DNA of 64,000 bases from Bactericera cockerelli (lineage: Eukaryota; Arthropoda; Insecta; Hemiptera; Triozidae). This document shows, piece by piece, positions 1 to 10,134 of this stretch (position 1 is its first letter; every line of letters starts with the position of its first letter). The notes beneath the pieces were generated by a model. The model ran no database searches. It worked only from the letters and a program-made list of their open reading frames with translations, and had not been told where the DNA came from. The stretch lies in assembly GCA_024516035.1 (NCBI GenBank), contig CM044963.1, positions 28,664,248-28,728,247 on the forward strand. The letters run 5' to 3'. The translations under genes were made by a program, and so were the position numbers.

Positions 1-390
1 ACTAAATATAACAAAACCATACCAAACCAAAAAATAATCTCAAATTAATGTACCCAAATATACCTACATACCAAACCCACAAAAAACTATATAAAATAAA
101 TATAAAAACAACATATTTAATAACCCTAAGGGGTTCGGTGGAAAGAGAAGCCACAGGCTTTAACCACGCCCCTAGGTTTTCACTCACATATTCAATTTTT
201 TTTTTTTTAAAGCATGTCCATTATTGTTGAATGTATGTAGTTGACCAATAATAAGTTAAAATAATAATAAATAATAATAATATAAAATTAAGAAAAACAA
301 ACAAATGACAAAAATAAATAAGTTATGCCTGTGGCAATCTGTTTCCACCCAACCCATCTTACTTACTTATAGGGCGTTTATAAAAAAGGT
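1..390. repeat. Repeat-derived AT-rich sequence with LINE-tail motifs
   Basis: No gene is visible. The stretch carries the GTGGAA...GCCCCTAGG and GCATGTCC...TTGACCAATAA...GTTAAA motifs that recur at 840-915, and a GGCAATCTGTTTCCACCCAACC block that recurs in both orientations at about 4800, 32640, 57100 and 61970. Those blocks look like 3' ends of short non-LTR retroelements. Family assignment is not possible by eye. Confidence 0.5.
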
Positions 391-471
391 ATGAGAAAAA
401 CTCCTCCTCCCCTTGACCTATGTCCCAGCCCCCCAGCCTCACTCCCTTTGACCTATTGTCCCCGCCCCCAG

Positions 472-727
472 GGCCTCATCGACACCCCTCCCCCCGCCCT
501 ACTTCCTCCCCGTCTTCCTGAGCCGCTACGAGAAGGGCGTGGTCTAGGCAACCCGCAAAGTTCTGCTCCGCGAGTGGGAGGAGTCTTCCTCCGCGCGTGA
601 TGACGTCATACCCGCGGCCACGTCATCGTCACGTAGTGACGTCATACCGTCGTCGGGAGGCGTGGCTTCGTCAGAGGCTCCGCCCTGTCTCGAGGACTTG
701 CTCGCCAAGCGACGCGCCTACCCCAAG
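472..727 (+). CDS. Exon A of an unrecognised gene (GC-rich, broken frame)
   Basis: This is a GC-rich island in AT-rich DNA. The exon probably opens after a CAG at 469-471 with the residues GLIDTPPP, shifts frame in the C run near 491-495, continues as YFLPVFLSRYEKGVV, meets an in-frame TAG at 545-547, and then stays open for 60 codons (ATRKVLLREWEESS ... LAKRRAYPK) to a donor at 728 (AAG/GTAATT), ending in phase 0. Removing one C restores the first frame, and a TGG or CAG in place of TAG would restore the second. The phase-0 end joins exon B at 4847 exactly. I do not recognise the protein family. The defects could be pseudogene lesions or assembly errors; the long open run after the stop and the correct splice phase favour a real coding exon. 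Upstream exons lie outside the window or are not recognisable. Confidence 0.5.
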
Positions 728-754
728 GTAATTTATAATAGTGATAATAACCCG

Positions 755-1050
755 CTTTGGTGCAAGGTAACCACCAGGCGAGGTTAATGCTCAAACCTCG
801 CCCATTGGTTCACTACATATTCTATATTTTTTTTTTTTTTTTCTTTAATTTTTTTTTTAGCATGTCCTATTTTGTTGAATGTATGTAAGTTGACCAATAA
901 AGAGTTAAATAATAATATTATGTGGTCACAAACTTAAATGAATGAGGAAAAATACATGCACTGGGTGGGACTCGAACCATCGGATCTCTACGCTAACTGG
1001 ATTACCAGACTAGCGCGTGAACCACTTGACTACCAGTGCACGTGCTTCAC
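755..1050 (-). repeat. tRNA-derived SINE (family A), minus strand
   Basis: Read on the minus strand, the head at about 955-1045 has an A box (TAGTCAAGTGG) and a B box (GGTTCGAGTCCC) in a tRNA-like fold, followed by a tail with TTTTTCCTCAT and GTGACCACATAAT. The same family recurs at 15395-15620 and 57715-57915 (plus) and at 29060-29165, 53735-53815 and 63215-63370 (minus). The tail is rearranged here and runs into AATAATAATA. The tRNA-like head lacks a proper acceptor stem, so it is not a tRNA gene. Confidence 0.75.
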
Positions 1051-1129
1051 CACAAAAAAAATAAAATATTTTTTTTTTTTTTAATCAACTGGTCACAATA
1101 CAAATACTATTTTTTTTTATTACAAAAGT

Positions 1130-1437
1130 TAAACATTAATACATCATTTCTTCTACTCGTCCCATTCCTGCACAATCTTCACATTCAATCCCTCTGATCC
1201 TCCGTCTCGCTCCTCTCACTCTCATGGATACTGCTCTCACTATCGAAATTTGTATTTTCACTTTGAGTCAACAACACATGTGAATAGCTTTTTTTTTCCG
1301 TTTATCACTAAGTTTTCTTGCTGTGTGTTGAATGAAACTGTTGTATTCAGCACCTAATGCTCCATTGCAAGGTACAATCATTGGTGTAAATGAGGCTCGT
1401 AGATCTTCGGCAGCTTGGTCATATTTTTGGCTTTAAA
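1130..1437 (-). mobile_element. Remnant of a LINE ORF C-terminus
   Basis: On the minus strand, about 1285-1435 translates without a stop as AEDLRASFTPMIVPCNGALG and then EYNSFIQHTARKLSDK. This resembles the C-terminal tail that follows the reverse transcriptase in several insect LINEs (an F.P......G..G pattern before a short helix); that likeness is recalled, not searched. Sequence at 1170-1220 also resembles the reverse complement of 63490-63540. It abuts the satellite array. No catalytic motif is present, so it is a short dead fragment. Confidence 0.4.
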
Positions 1438-4400
1438 TAAAATCATTCATTCACTCACTAACCATAGGCTCTTCGTCATTCATTCCCTCAGACAGTCTGG
1501 CAGACAGAATCATTCATTCCCTCACTAACCATAGGCTCCTCGTCATTTGTTCTCCTCAGACAGTCTGGCAAACAGAATCATTCATTCACTAACTAATCAT
1601 ATGCTCTTCGTCATTCATTCTCCCCAGACAGTCTGGCAGACAGAAAGCTCTCCCTCACTAACCATAGGCTCTTCGTCATTTGTTCTCCTCAGACAGTCTG
1701 GCAAACAGAATCATTCATTCACTAACTAATCATATGCTCTTCGTCATTCATTCTCCCCAGACAGTCTGGCAGACAGAAAGCTCTCACTAACTAACCATAG
1801 GCTCTTCGTCATTTGTTCTCCTCAGACAGTCTGGCAGACAGAAAGCTCTCACTAACTAACCATAGGCTCTTCGTCATTTGTTCTCCTCAGACAGTCTGGC
1901 AGACAGAAAGCTCTCACTAACTAACCATAGGCTCTTCGTCATTTGTTCTCCTCAGACAGTATGGCAGACAGAAAGCTCTCACTAACTAACCATAGGCTCT
2001 TCGTCATTCATTCTCCTCAGACAGTATGGCAGACAGAAAGCTCTCACTCACTAACCATAGGCTCCTCGTCATTTGTTCTCCCTCAGACAGTCTGGCAGAC
2101 AGAATCATTCATTCACCCACTAACCATAGGCTCTTCGTCATTTGTTCTCCTCAGACAGTCTGGCAGACAGAATCATTCATTCACCCACTAACCATAGGCT
2201 CTTCGTCATTTGTTCTCCTCAGACAGTATGGCAGACAGAAAGCTCTCACTAACTAACCATAGGCTCTTCGTCATTTGTTCTCCTCAGACAGTCTGGCAGA
2301 CAGAATCATTCATTCCCTCACTAACCATAGGCTCTTCGTCATTTGTTCTCCTCAGACAGTCTGGCAGACAGAATCATTCATTCCCTCACTAACCATAGGC
2401 TCTTCGTCATTTGTTCTCCCCAGACAGTCTGGCAGACAGAATCATTCATTCCCTCACTAACCATAGGCTCTTCGTCATTTGTTCTCCTCAGACAGTCTGG
2501 CAGACAGAAAGCTCTCACTAACTAACCATAGGCTCTTCGTCATTTGTTCTCCCCAGACAGTCTGGCAGACAGAATCACTCATTCCCTCACTAACCATAGG
2601 CTCTTCGTCATTTGTTCTCCTCAGACAGTCTGGCAGACAGAAAGCTCTCACTAACTAACCATAGGCTCTTCGTCATTTGTTCTCCCCAGACAGTCTGGCA
2701 GACAGAATCACTCATTCCCTCACTAACCATAGGCTCTTCGTCATTTGTCTCCTCAGACAGTATGGCAGACAGAAAGCTCTCACTCACTAACCATAGGCTC
2801 TTTGTCATTTGTTCTCCCCAGACAGTCTGGCAGACAGAATCATTCATTCCCTCACTAACCATAGGCTCTTCGTCATTCATTCTCCTCAGACAGTCTGGCA
2901 GACAGAATCATTCATTCCCTCACTAACCATAGGCTCCTCGTCATTCATTCTCCCCAGACAGTCTGGCAGACAGAATCATTCATTCCCTCACTAACCATAG
3001 GCTCCTCGTCATTCATTCTCCTCAGACAGTCTGGCAGACAGAATCATTCATTCCCTCACTAACCATAGGCTCCTCGTCATTCATTCTCCCCAGACAGTCT
3101 GGCAGACAGAATCATTCATTCCCCACTAACCATAGGCTCCTCGTCATTCATTCTCCTCAGACAGTCTGGCAGACAGAATCATTCATTCCCTCACTAACCA
3201 TAGGCTCCTCGTCATTCATTCTCCTCAGACAGTCTGGCAGACAGAATCATTCATTCCCTCACTAACCATAGGCTCCTCGTCATTCATTCTCCCCAGACAG
3301 TCTGGCAGACAGAATCATTCATTCCCTCACTAACCATAGGCTCCTCGTCATTTGTTCTCCCCAGACGGTATCATTCACTCACTAACTAACCATAGGCTCT
3401 TCGTCATTTGTTCTCCTCAGACAGTCTGGCAGACAGAATCATTCATTCCCTCACTAACCATAGGCTCCTCGTCATTCATTCTCCTCAGACAGTCTGGCAG
3501 ACAGAATCATTCATTCCCTCACTAACCATAGGCTCCTCGTCATTCATTCTCCCCAGACAGTCTGGCAGACAGAATCATTCATTCCCTCACTAACCATAGG
3601 CTCCTCGTCATTTGTTCTCCCCAGACGGTATCATTCACTCACTAACTAACCATAGGCTCTTCGTCATTTGTTCTCCTCAGACAGTCTGGCAGACAGAATC
3701 ATTCATTCCCTCACTAACCATAGGCTCCTCGTCATTCATTCTCCCCAGACAGTCTGGCAGACAGAATCATTAATTCCCTCACTAACCATAGGCTCCTCGT
3801 CATTCATTCTCCTCAGACAGTCTGGCAGACAGAATCATTCATTCCCTCACTAACCATAGGCTCCTCGTCATTTGTTCTCCCCAGACGGTATCATTCACTC
3901 ACTAACTAACCATAGGCTCTTCGTCATTTGTTCTCCTCAGACAGTCTGGCAGACAGAAAGCTCTCACTAACTAACCATAGGCTCCTCGTCATTTGTTCTC
4001 CCCAGACGGTATGGCAGATAGAAAGCTCTCACTAACTAACCATAGGCTCTTCGTCATTTGTTCTCCTCAGACAGTCTGGCAGACAGAATCATTCATTCCC
4101 TCACTAACCATAGGCTCCTCGTCATTCATTCTCCTCAGACAGTCTGGCAGACAGAATCATTCATTCCCTCACTAACCATAGGCTCTTCGTCATTTGTTCT
4201 CCTCAGACAGTATGGCAGATAGAAAGCTCTCACTAACTAACCATAGGCTCCTCGTCATTTGTTCTCCTCAGACAGTCTGGCAGACAGAATCATTCATTCC
4301 CTCACTAACCATAGGCTCCTCGTCATTTGTTCTCCCCAGACGGTATCATTCACTCACTCCCTAACCATAGGCTCTTTGTCATTTGTTCTCCCCAGACAGT

Positions 4401-4634
4401 CTGATAGACAGAATCATTCATTCACTCACTAACCATAGGCTCTTCGTCATTTGTTCTCCTCAGACAGTATGGCAGACAGAATCACTCATTCCCTCACTAA
4501 CCATAGGCTCTTCGTCATTTGTTCTCCCCAGACGGTATCATTCACTCACTCCCTAACCATAGGCTCTTTGTCATTTGTTCTCCCCAGACAGTCTGATAGA
4601 CAGAAAGCTCTCACTCACTAACCATAGGCTCTTA
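1438..4634 (+). repeat. Satellite array of 48 monomers, each carrying a copy of the exon B 3' splice site
   Basis: Tandem units of about 65 or 68 bp fill almost the whole intron between exon A and exon B. Each unit reads, in order: CTCACTAAC or CTAACTAACC (branch-point-like), CATAGGCTC, a pyrimidine-rich CGTCATTTGTTCTC, CCTCAG or CCCCAG, then ACAGTCTGGCAGACAGAA. That last part is the start of exon B; in the 65-bp class the match continues through AAGCTC. Two classes differ after ACAGAA: AAGCTCTCACTAAC (65 bp) and TCATTCATTCCCTCACTAAC (68 bp). Shortened units with CAGACGGTATCATT occur at 3361, 3621 and 3881, exactly 260 bp apart, giving a local higher-order repeat. I counted 48 units by eye. 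The open frames that cross it are by-products of the repeat. Confidence 0.95.
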
Positions 4635-4823
4635 TTTATTTTTTATTTTTATTTATTTACACTTTATTAGGTAATAGGACATATACAATACAATTAATTC
4701 ACAAATGAAAATACAATATAAAATATAACAGAAGAAAAAAATAAAAAAATATATACATAATATATTATGTCCTAACTAAAGGGCGGGGTTATTGCCTTAG
4801 GCAATCTCTTCCACCCAACAAAA
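4634..4823 (-). mobile_element. 5'-truncated retroelement inserted in the last satellite monomer
   Basis: About 185 bp interrupt a monomer: GGCTCTT precedes the insertion at about 4627-4633 and AGCTCTT follows at about 4823-4829, so GCTCTT looks like a target-site duplication. The insert starts with T-rich TTATTTATTT and an ACTTTATTA motif (reverse complement TAATAAAGT) and ends in GGGCGGGGTTATTGCC ... CCACCCAAC, the recurring LINE-tail block also found at 57095-57280 and 61965-62035 in the opposite orientation. It therefore lies in minus orientation. It separates the genuine exon B acceptor from the branch-point-like bases of its own monomer. Confidence 0.7.
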
Positions 4824-4846
4824 GCTCTTCGTCATGTTCTCCTCAG

Positions 4847-5169
4847 ACAGTCTGGCAGACAGAAAGCTCGGAGGACTCCGTCGTCAACGTCGCCTCCCTA
4901 CGCTCCTCCACACTCAACCTGCTCCAGCTAGAGCAGTTGACCCCGCCCACTCACCCCCACCTCCACCCCCGCTTTCCCAAGCTGACCCGCGCCGAGTGGA
5001 GGCTAGCCGAGAAGAAAATCCGCGCCCTCCTGCCGCCCACCATCCAGAAACTGCAACTCGACCAACAACTCCTGCTCGAAGAGAAGCAAACCAGGCGCCC
5101 GTGGACGCCCCTGTACCGGATGGAGGCGGCCCAGCCCACCGCATCGCCGTTCCGGATCCAACCAACAAG
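4847..5169 (+). CDS. Exon B of the unrecognised gene (intact)
   Basis: The acceptor CTCCTCAG at 4839-4846 is followed by 323 bases open in one frame: TVWQTESSEDSVVNV ... LTRAEWRLAEKKIRALLPP, a Q/L/E-rich stretch (IQKLQLDQQLLLEEK) that may be a short coiled coil, then RRPWTPLYRMEAAQP and IQPT. It begins in phase 0 after exon A (PK/TVWQ) and ends in phase 2 at ACAAG/GTACTA, joining exon C to make an Arg codon. Composition is strongly GC-rich. No domain or family is recognised. The first 23 bases are the ones copied into the upstream satellite. No stop or frameshift is seen in this exon, unlike its neighbours. Confidence 0.7.
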
Positions 5170-5402
5170 GTACTATCTCTCTATCTATATTCTATTATAT
5201 TAAAGTGGTGTTTTTTCAACTTTTTAGTTATATACACCACCAACAAGGTACTGAAATGTCTCTAAGACAGGCACAACATACCAGTACAGTGGTCAAAACT
5301 AAACTGATCATTTATTTCCACAAACATATTACATTATTTCCACAAACATATTACATTACATATTACATTATTTCCACAAACATATTACATTACATATTAC
5401 AG

Positions 5403-6230
5403 GTACGACGTCGGCACGTCGTCACACGTCAAACGCATCGACGAATCACCACAGCTCGAGAGTAAGAAACAAACCACGTCTTGGCCAGTGGTCACGAAAT
5501 CGAATCAAAAGAGCCAAGCGTCGTCACACAAAAACATGCCACAGCTGTCACACATGGAATACGTGAAACCGTCATACAAAAATTTGCCTCAGTTGTATCA
5601 CATAAAATCAAAACAAAATGAACCACGTCCCAATTTGTTACATGTATCACACAGCATGGGCAAAAGTGGTGTCACGCATGGTGACCACCAGCAATCCAAT
5701 AGAATTCCCAATAAAACCACTAATCAGGTAGTATCAAAAGCCCGCTACCAACTTAGAGAAGCAAACACAAAACAAAAGAAATCCGACACTAAGAGTTTGC
5801 CAAGTTCCAATCTTCCGGCTCTAATGAAGATACCAATGGAATAAAATCGATTCAACAAGAGACCAAAATGGTCAGATGGGCAGATCAAGAGGAAAGGTCA
5901 AAGCAATCGGAACGGTCTTTGTGGGCGAAAAAGAAAAGTGTTTTTGAATCGACTCATCTCAACACAAAGAAACAGCATGGTGATGTCCCCCCAAGTGCAA
6001 GTTCCAATGAAAAATATTGAGACTCTTGAGGAGAATAAAATGTTGAAGATGAAAATGAAATTAGGATAATGAGAAAGAGAAATATTAGGAGAACGTATGA
6101 GGAAAACACAATTGGCGTCCAAAAATCGGCTTTGATTCATGCAAAAATGAATAACTTATTATGGAATCAGAAAAAAATTGTGAAACTAAAATTTTACTCT
6201 TTTTTATATTCTGTAATAAACTTGTTTTAG
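5403..6230 (+). CDS. Exon C (3'-terminal coding exon) of the unrecognised gene, with frameshifts
   Basis: After TTACAG at 5397-5402 the frame continues from exon B as RYDVGTSSHVKRIDESPQL and runs open through a polar, Q/S/K/N-rich segment to a TAA at 5842-5844. Coding character continues past this in other frames: from about 5810, SSGSNEDTNGIKSIQQETK ... SLWAKKKSVFEST to 5986; then, after the C run at 5987-5992, VQVPMKNIETLEENK; then, after the A run at 6037-6040, a basic segment (RIMRKRNIRRTYEEN ... MNNLLWNQKKIVKLK) to a TAG at 6228-6230. Each change sits at or beside a homopolymer. AATAAA at 6215-6220 could serve polyadenylation. The exon could be shorter (stop at 5844) if these are chance frames, but the residue usage is consistent. 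Either a decaying gene or sequence error. Confidence 0.5.
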
Positions 6231-7966
6231 ATTAAACATTTTTAAAAACAATCTGCATCCACCTGACATTATCAACTTCACGCAGTAATTGCTTTATTTT
6301 ATGGTAAATATGTTTTTACTTTCATTATCCTATAAAAAGGAAAGTAATGGAACCACCCAAAATATTGAGTCAGTCAGTGCCAAAACACGTTTTAGGGTCC
6401 CAAGAGGCTAAATCCATTGGTGCCACGCCAGTTTATTGTAAATAATGCAGTTGGTATTGTAGGTGAAACAATTAGTTTACGTTGGTAAAGGAAGACACAG
6501 AATAATTTTCTTAATGATTTCTTAGTCCTTAGATCTCAAAATGAAAAAAAAAATCTAATGGAGATGTCTCTGCTTTTTTTTTTAGTGATTTTGTAAATAT
6601 TAATAATAAGAAAACAACAATAATTTAATCGTAAAAACTTCTGTAAAATTTGTTGTGAGTTCATTTGAACCACCCTTAGGATCCAAGACAAGGTCAGTTA
6701 AGACAGCCTTACTAGGAGAAAGTGAAATACATCAACTTTGCAATCACTGATGTCAATGTACTCCAGCACAAGTCACATTAAATGCAAGTCTCACGATACT
6801 TTCATAACTCTCCAAGTCTACCTCTACACACATGCAATAAACTTTTGAATCTAGAATTTTGATCTCCAACTTTCACAATTTTTTGCCAGTTCTCTATTTT
6901 TTATAAAATTATTTTTTTGTGTTTTTTTTACACTTCTGTTTCTGCAAAACCAAAGATGTTACATGATATATCAGAATGTTGAAAAATTAAAAAAAAAAAT
7001 TTGGTGACCCATTCACATTTTAGAAGAAAGCAATTATTGGTCAGGTATTTTTTTCATTTAAATTTTAAAAAAAGGAAGAAAATCACACTCAGGTACCTAC
7101 TACTTTTTAACTGATAAACAGATTATTATGAGGGTTGGTGAGTTTGACCCCACCAAAGAATACTTAACAAAACTTGATTGAGGCTGGTAATTGATACAAT
7201 TGTCAGTTAAATGCAGAAGTAAACAAATAATTTACATTATTGCAAAAATAGGTATTACCAACCATGAAACCAACTTATTATCAGTCTGATTTGATCTAGT
7301 ATCAAGAAAAACACTAGTTTTATGCCAAAAGCACCTAAAAAAAAAGAAGTGTGCCATACAAGGAAGACTGAGATCTTTGACATTTATCATTTCGCAAATA
7401 AACAAGATCAAAATGGTTTTTGTTATTTTCAAGAGAAGATATTTTTACAAGAGCCAGTGACATTTAAATTTTATCTTTCTAAATATCAACTACTAATATC
7501 TGCTGACTCTTTATGTAATCAATATAAATGTGTGTTCAAATATATCTACACCATTCTTTGTTAGCCCATGCCCACTGAACTAAAATCACTTGTATCATTA
7601 ATTATTAAAGTACTAGTAAGAAGTTTTGATTCCTTATTTGAAAATAATTACAACAAATTATTTTACTATTATTGGCTTTTTTCATAATTATGGACTAAAT
7701 TATCATAATTTGTATCCACATCTACAATCAGTCCAATATAGCATAGTGTAACAAAAACCTTTGAAAACAAATCTCATAAAACTTAGAAGTTTTCCAAAAT
7801 TTGTCTTTCCATGTGGCAAGATAAATTATATTGATTAATTGATTGATTAAAATGTCTTTAATTGGAAAAAAATTGGGGTTACACATAGATATTATTTTGT
7901 GATTTTGTTGTTGTAATTTTTCTCTCACCAAAAAAAAAAGCATGCAAGAAAAGTACAAATGCTTAC
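6231..7966. other. AT-rich non-coding interval between two genes
   Basis: No splice-consistent coding exon was found on either strand. I looked on the minus strand for further protein disulfide isomerase exons after exon 3 and found none. The interval has A/T runs and short open frames without conserved motifs. Confidence 0.5.
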
Positions 7967-8100
7967 CTTGAAGAATCCAGCAATGACAACTTTGTTGTCT
8001 TCAATGAACTTCTTGATCTCTTCAACAGATGAGAATTCCTTGGCGGGAGGGCCAGTCTTCTTCAACAACCAGTTGACAATGTCCTCACTGGTTCTACCAC
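7967..8100 (-). CDS. Pdi: Protein disulfide isomerase, exon 3
   Basis: Minus strand. The exon begins after TACCAAACAG and reads GGRTSEDIVNWLLKKTGPP, then AKEFSSVEEIKKFIEDNK and VVIAGFFK, ending in phase 0 at AAG/GTAAGC. This is the end of the first thioredoxin domain (a) running into domain b of classical PDI; the R-T/A-x-(D/E)-I-V-x-W-L-x-K-K-T-G-P segment is characteristic of that junction. It starts by completing the Gly codon split with exon 2. The donor is a strong consensus, so the gene continues, but no following exon (rest of b, then b', a' and the ER-retention signal) is seen in 1-7966. It may be in a later intron-separated part outside the window or lost in the assembly. Confidence 0.93.
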
Positions 8101-8280
8101 CTGTTTGGTAGAAATAAATATAGGTTAATTTAGTAGAATCTTGCAAACTCAAAATCCCAGTTAAAAATCACATTAATTCAAAAGAATTCTTTGTCTCTTG
8201 TTTACTTTGCGCCTCATTGAAAATCCTAATACCTCAATATGACACTTCTGTTCTGTGCCTTGAATTGGGAACAATTGGCT

Positions 8281-8438
8281 TTAACACTTAGACGACCAGC
8301 ATGGTTTTTCGTGAATTCTCTTGTGGGACCGGCGATAATACGGCTCTCCGACATTGTGTACCACCGGTGGTACACCCGGTCCATTCCGTACGAACGTGCA
8401 TGTACCACCGGTGGTACACCCGGTCGTCTAAGTGTTAA
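8281..8438. mobile_element. TTAA-flanked miniature element (piggyBac-like) in PDI intron 2
   Basis: A 158-bp element has perfect 17-bp terminal inverted repeats that include the TTAA sites: TTAACACTTAGACGACC at the left and its exact reverse complement at the right. Inside are two copies of the perfect palindrome GTACCACCGGTGGTAC, part of a 44-bp monomer. The TTAA ends point to the piggyBac superfamily, but no transposase is present, so this is a non-autonomous (MITE-type) copy. It is related to the elements at 13831 and 21815. Confidence 0.8.
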
Positions 8439-8694
8439 AAAAATTATGATAGTATTTGATTTTGGGTTGATATACTATTTGGGTTAAACCTTTGTCAAAT
8501 CAAATTGCATACCAATGTGTACTTAAATGAAGGTTTGTTGACAGTCAATTTGAGGTACAAAATTAATGTATTTTGTCAAACAAAAATCATCATATTGATA
8601 ATTGGAAGGCTTTGAAAGTCTCAAAGACTTACCACTTGGTACCTGATGTTAGTAATTTGAAATATTGGATTAGAAAAAACTAGTCAATACATAC

Positions 8695-8892
8695 CACCAT
8701 ACTCAACAATGGTCTTCTTTTTGAAGAACTTGAGTGTTGGGTATCCTCGGACACCGTACTGTTCAGCAAGAGCCGTGTGTTGCGTGGCATCGACTTTGGC
8801 CAACTTGATGGCATGACCATCAGCTGACAGTTTTTGGGCAGCTTTGGCGTACTCGGGAACCAACTGTTTGCAATGACCACACCATGGAGCGT
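8695..8892 (-). CDS. Pdi: Protein disulfide isomerase, exon 2 (thioredoxin active site)
   Basis: Minus strand, 198 bp, phase 1 in and phase 1 out. It encodes the catalytic core of domain a: [19 protein letters not shown] with the CGHC redox motif, then [20 protein letters not shown] and [13 protein letters not shown], which includes the cis-proline YPT. The acceptor (CTGTCTCACAG) and donor (GGTG/GTATGT) are good. The exon joins exon 1 by completing a Tyr codon (EF-Y-APWCGHC) and exon 3 by completing Gly. The enzyme forms, breaks and isomerises disulfides in the endoplasmic reticulum lumen and, in the classical form, is also the beta subunit of prolyl 4-hydroxylase. No lesion is seen. Confidence 0.96.
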
Positions 8893-10134
8893 CTGTGAGA
8901 CAGAAAAGCATATAAAAAGATCATCAGTAAAGGTGGAATACTATCCAGAGACTGATATAGCAAAGATTTTTTTACAGACACTGTGCATTTAGAGTTATAA
9001 AAATGGATAATGTGGAATACTATCCAGAGACTGATATAGCAAAAAAAATTTCAGAATTTGAATTAAGAGCTTTAAAAAAAGGTAAGGTGTAATACTATTC
9101 AGTGACAACAGGGAGAGAAAGAAGAGGAAAAAAATCTGGTGTAAACATCACACGACTTTCCTTATCCCCCAAAAAGGAGTCGAATTCCGCCACTGGTGAC
9201 TCAACGGTAACAGATAACTAAAAACCAATGCCAAATTCGTAATCAGCACTTCAAAATCATTGAATTTGATATGTCACAACCCCCATGTAGGATGAATAAT
9301 AAAAAAGTTAGTCAAAGCGGGTCCCCCCCAAATACCGGTAAATTGGGGCCGAGTTCCAAAAAGTTCAAGATATCAAATAAATGATCAGAATAGACCCCTA
9401 TTATTTTCTTTATCTAAGAAAATGTTGTTCTCTAAAAAAATTTGTATCTTAACCAATTTAAAGAAGCGGCGCTTGCGGCTAGTATTTGCGGCCCTGTGGC
9501 CGCAGAATGCGGCCGATTTCAACCAAAAGTTTCGTGGTTCGTCTGGTGTATAAAATTAATTTGTGTGCCAAATTTCAAGTCTCCAGCTTTTACCGTTCTT
9601 GAGATATCCTGTTCACACACAGACAGACAGACAGACGCACGGACCAATGGCTGAAAACAACTTTTTTGGTATCCTGAGGCCATGATTCGTCCAGAAATGT
9701 GAAAAACTGGGTAGGTCAAATTTTCGACGAATACAATACTTTCCTTATTATAAGATAAGGAAAGTAAAAAAATAGCGACAATCAGATAGATAAATAGAAC
9801 TCTATCAGAATGGAAGGGATTGAATGTTTCACATCCATTGGTTTGAATAAGTATGTAAGTAAGTAAGATTGTTTTATTGTGAATTTGATACATAAAGTAT
9901 GTTCACAACGTCATGACAAAAAATAGAGCAGTAGGTATTTATAAAAATATAAAAAAATAATGTATAAAATATAAAAATATAAAATAATATATAAACTTAT
10001 ATAAAATATGAAAATTCCATGCACTCCTTCCAATGTTTTGACACAATGGTTCCCATTCATATTAAAATTAAAATAACAAACCACTGTGAATAAATTTTAA
10101 TGTAAAAAAATGGCAAATTTGTATCATGTATAAG
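8893..10134. repeat. PDI intron 1: local duplication and dispersed repeat with GACA tract
   Basis: A duplicated segment, GAATACTATCCAGAGACTGA, occurs at 8938 and 9016, with a decayed third copy near 9091. At about 9455-9660 is a dispersed-repeat signature: GCGGCC-rich head, CAAATTTCAAGTCTCCAGC, TTCTTGAGATATCCTG and then a (CAGA)n tract. From about 9840 it is AT-rich. No gene is seen. Confidence 0.5.

Noticed and set aside
545..547. Programmed readthrough or RNA editing at the TAG of exon A
   Set aside because: Possible in principle, but the same exon also has a frameshift and the gene has others, so error or decay is simpler.
955..1045. Possible tRNA gene, and similar heads at 15165, 15400, 16060, 17450, 29760, 31910, 57720, 59765 and 62550
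   Set aside because: A and B boxes are present but acceptor stems do not close and SINE bodies follow. Only 16237-16309 has all stems, a normal anticodon loop and a terminator.
1547..4175. Many 60-104-codon frames across the satellite (MFSSDSLADR..., and a minus-strand frame at 2608-2880)
   Set aside because: They are translations of the 65/68-bp monomer, whose length is not a multiple of three; each ends within three or four units. No start context or splice support.
1438..4634. CRISPR-like appearance of regular repeats
   Set aside because: Units are contiguous with no unique spacers, the host is eukaryotic, and the unit is a splice-site copy.
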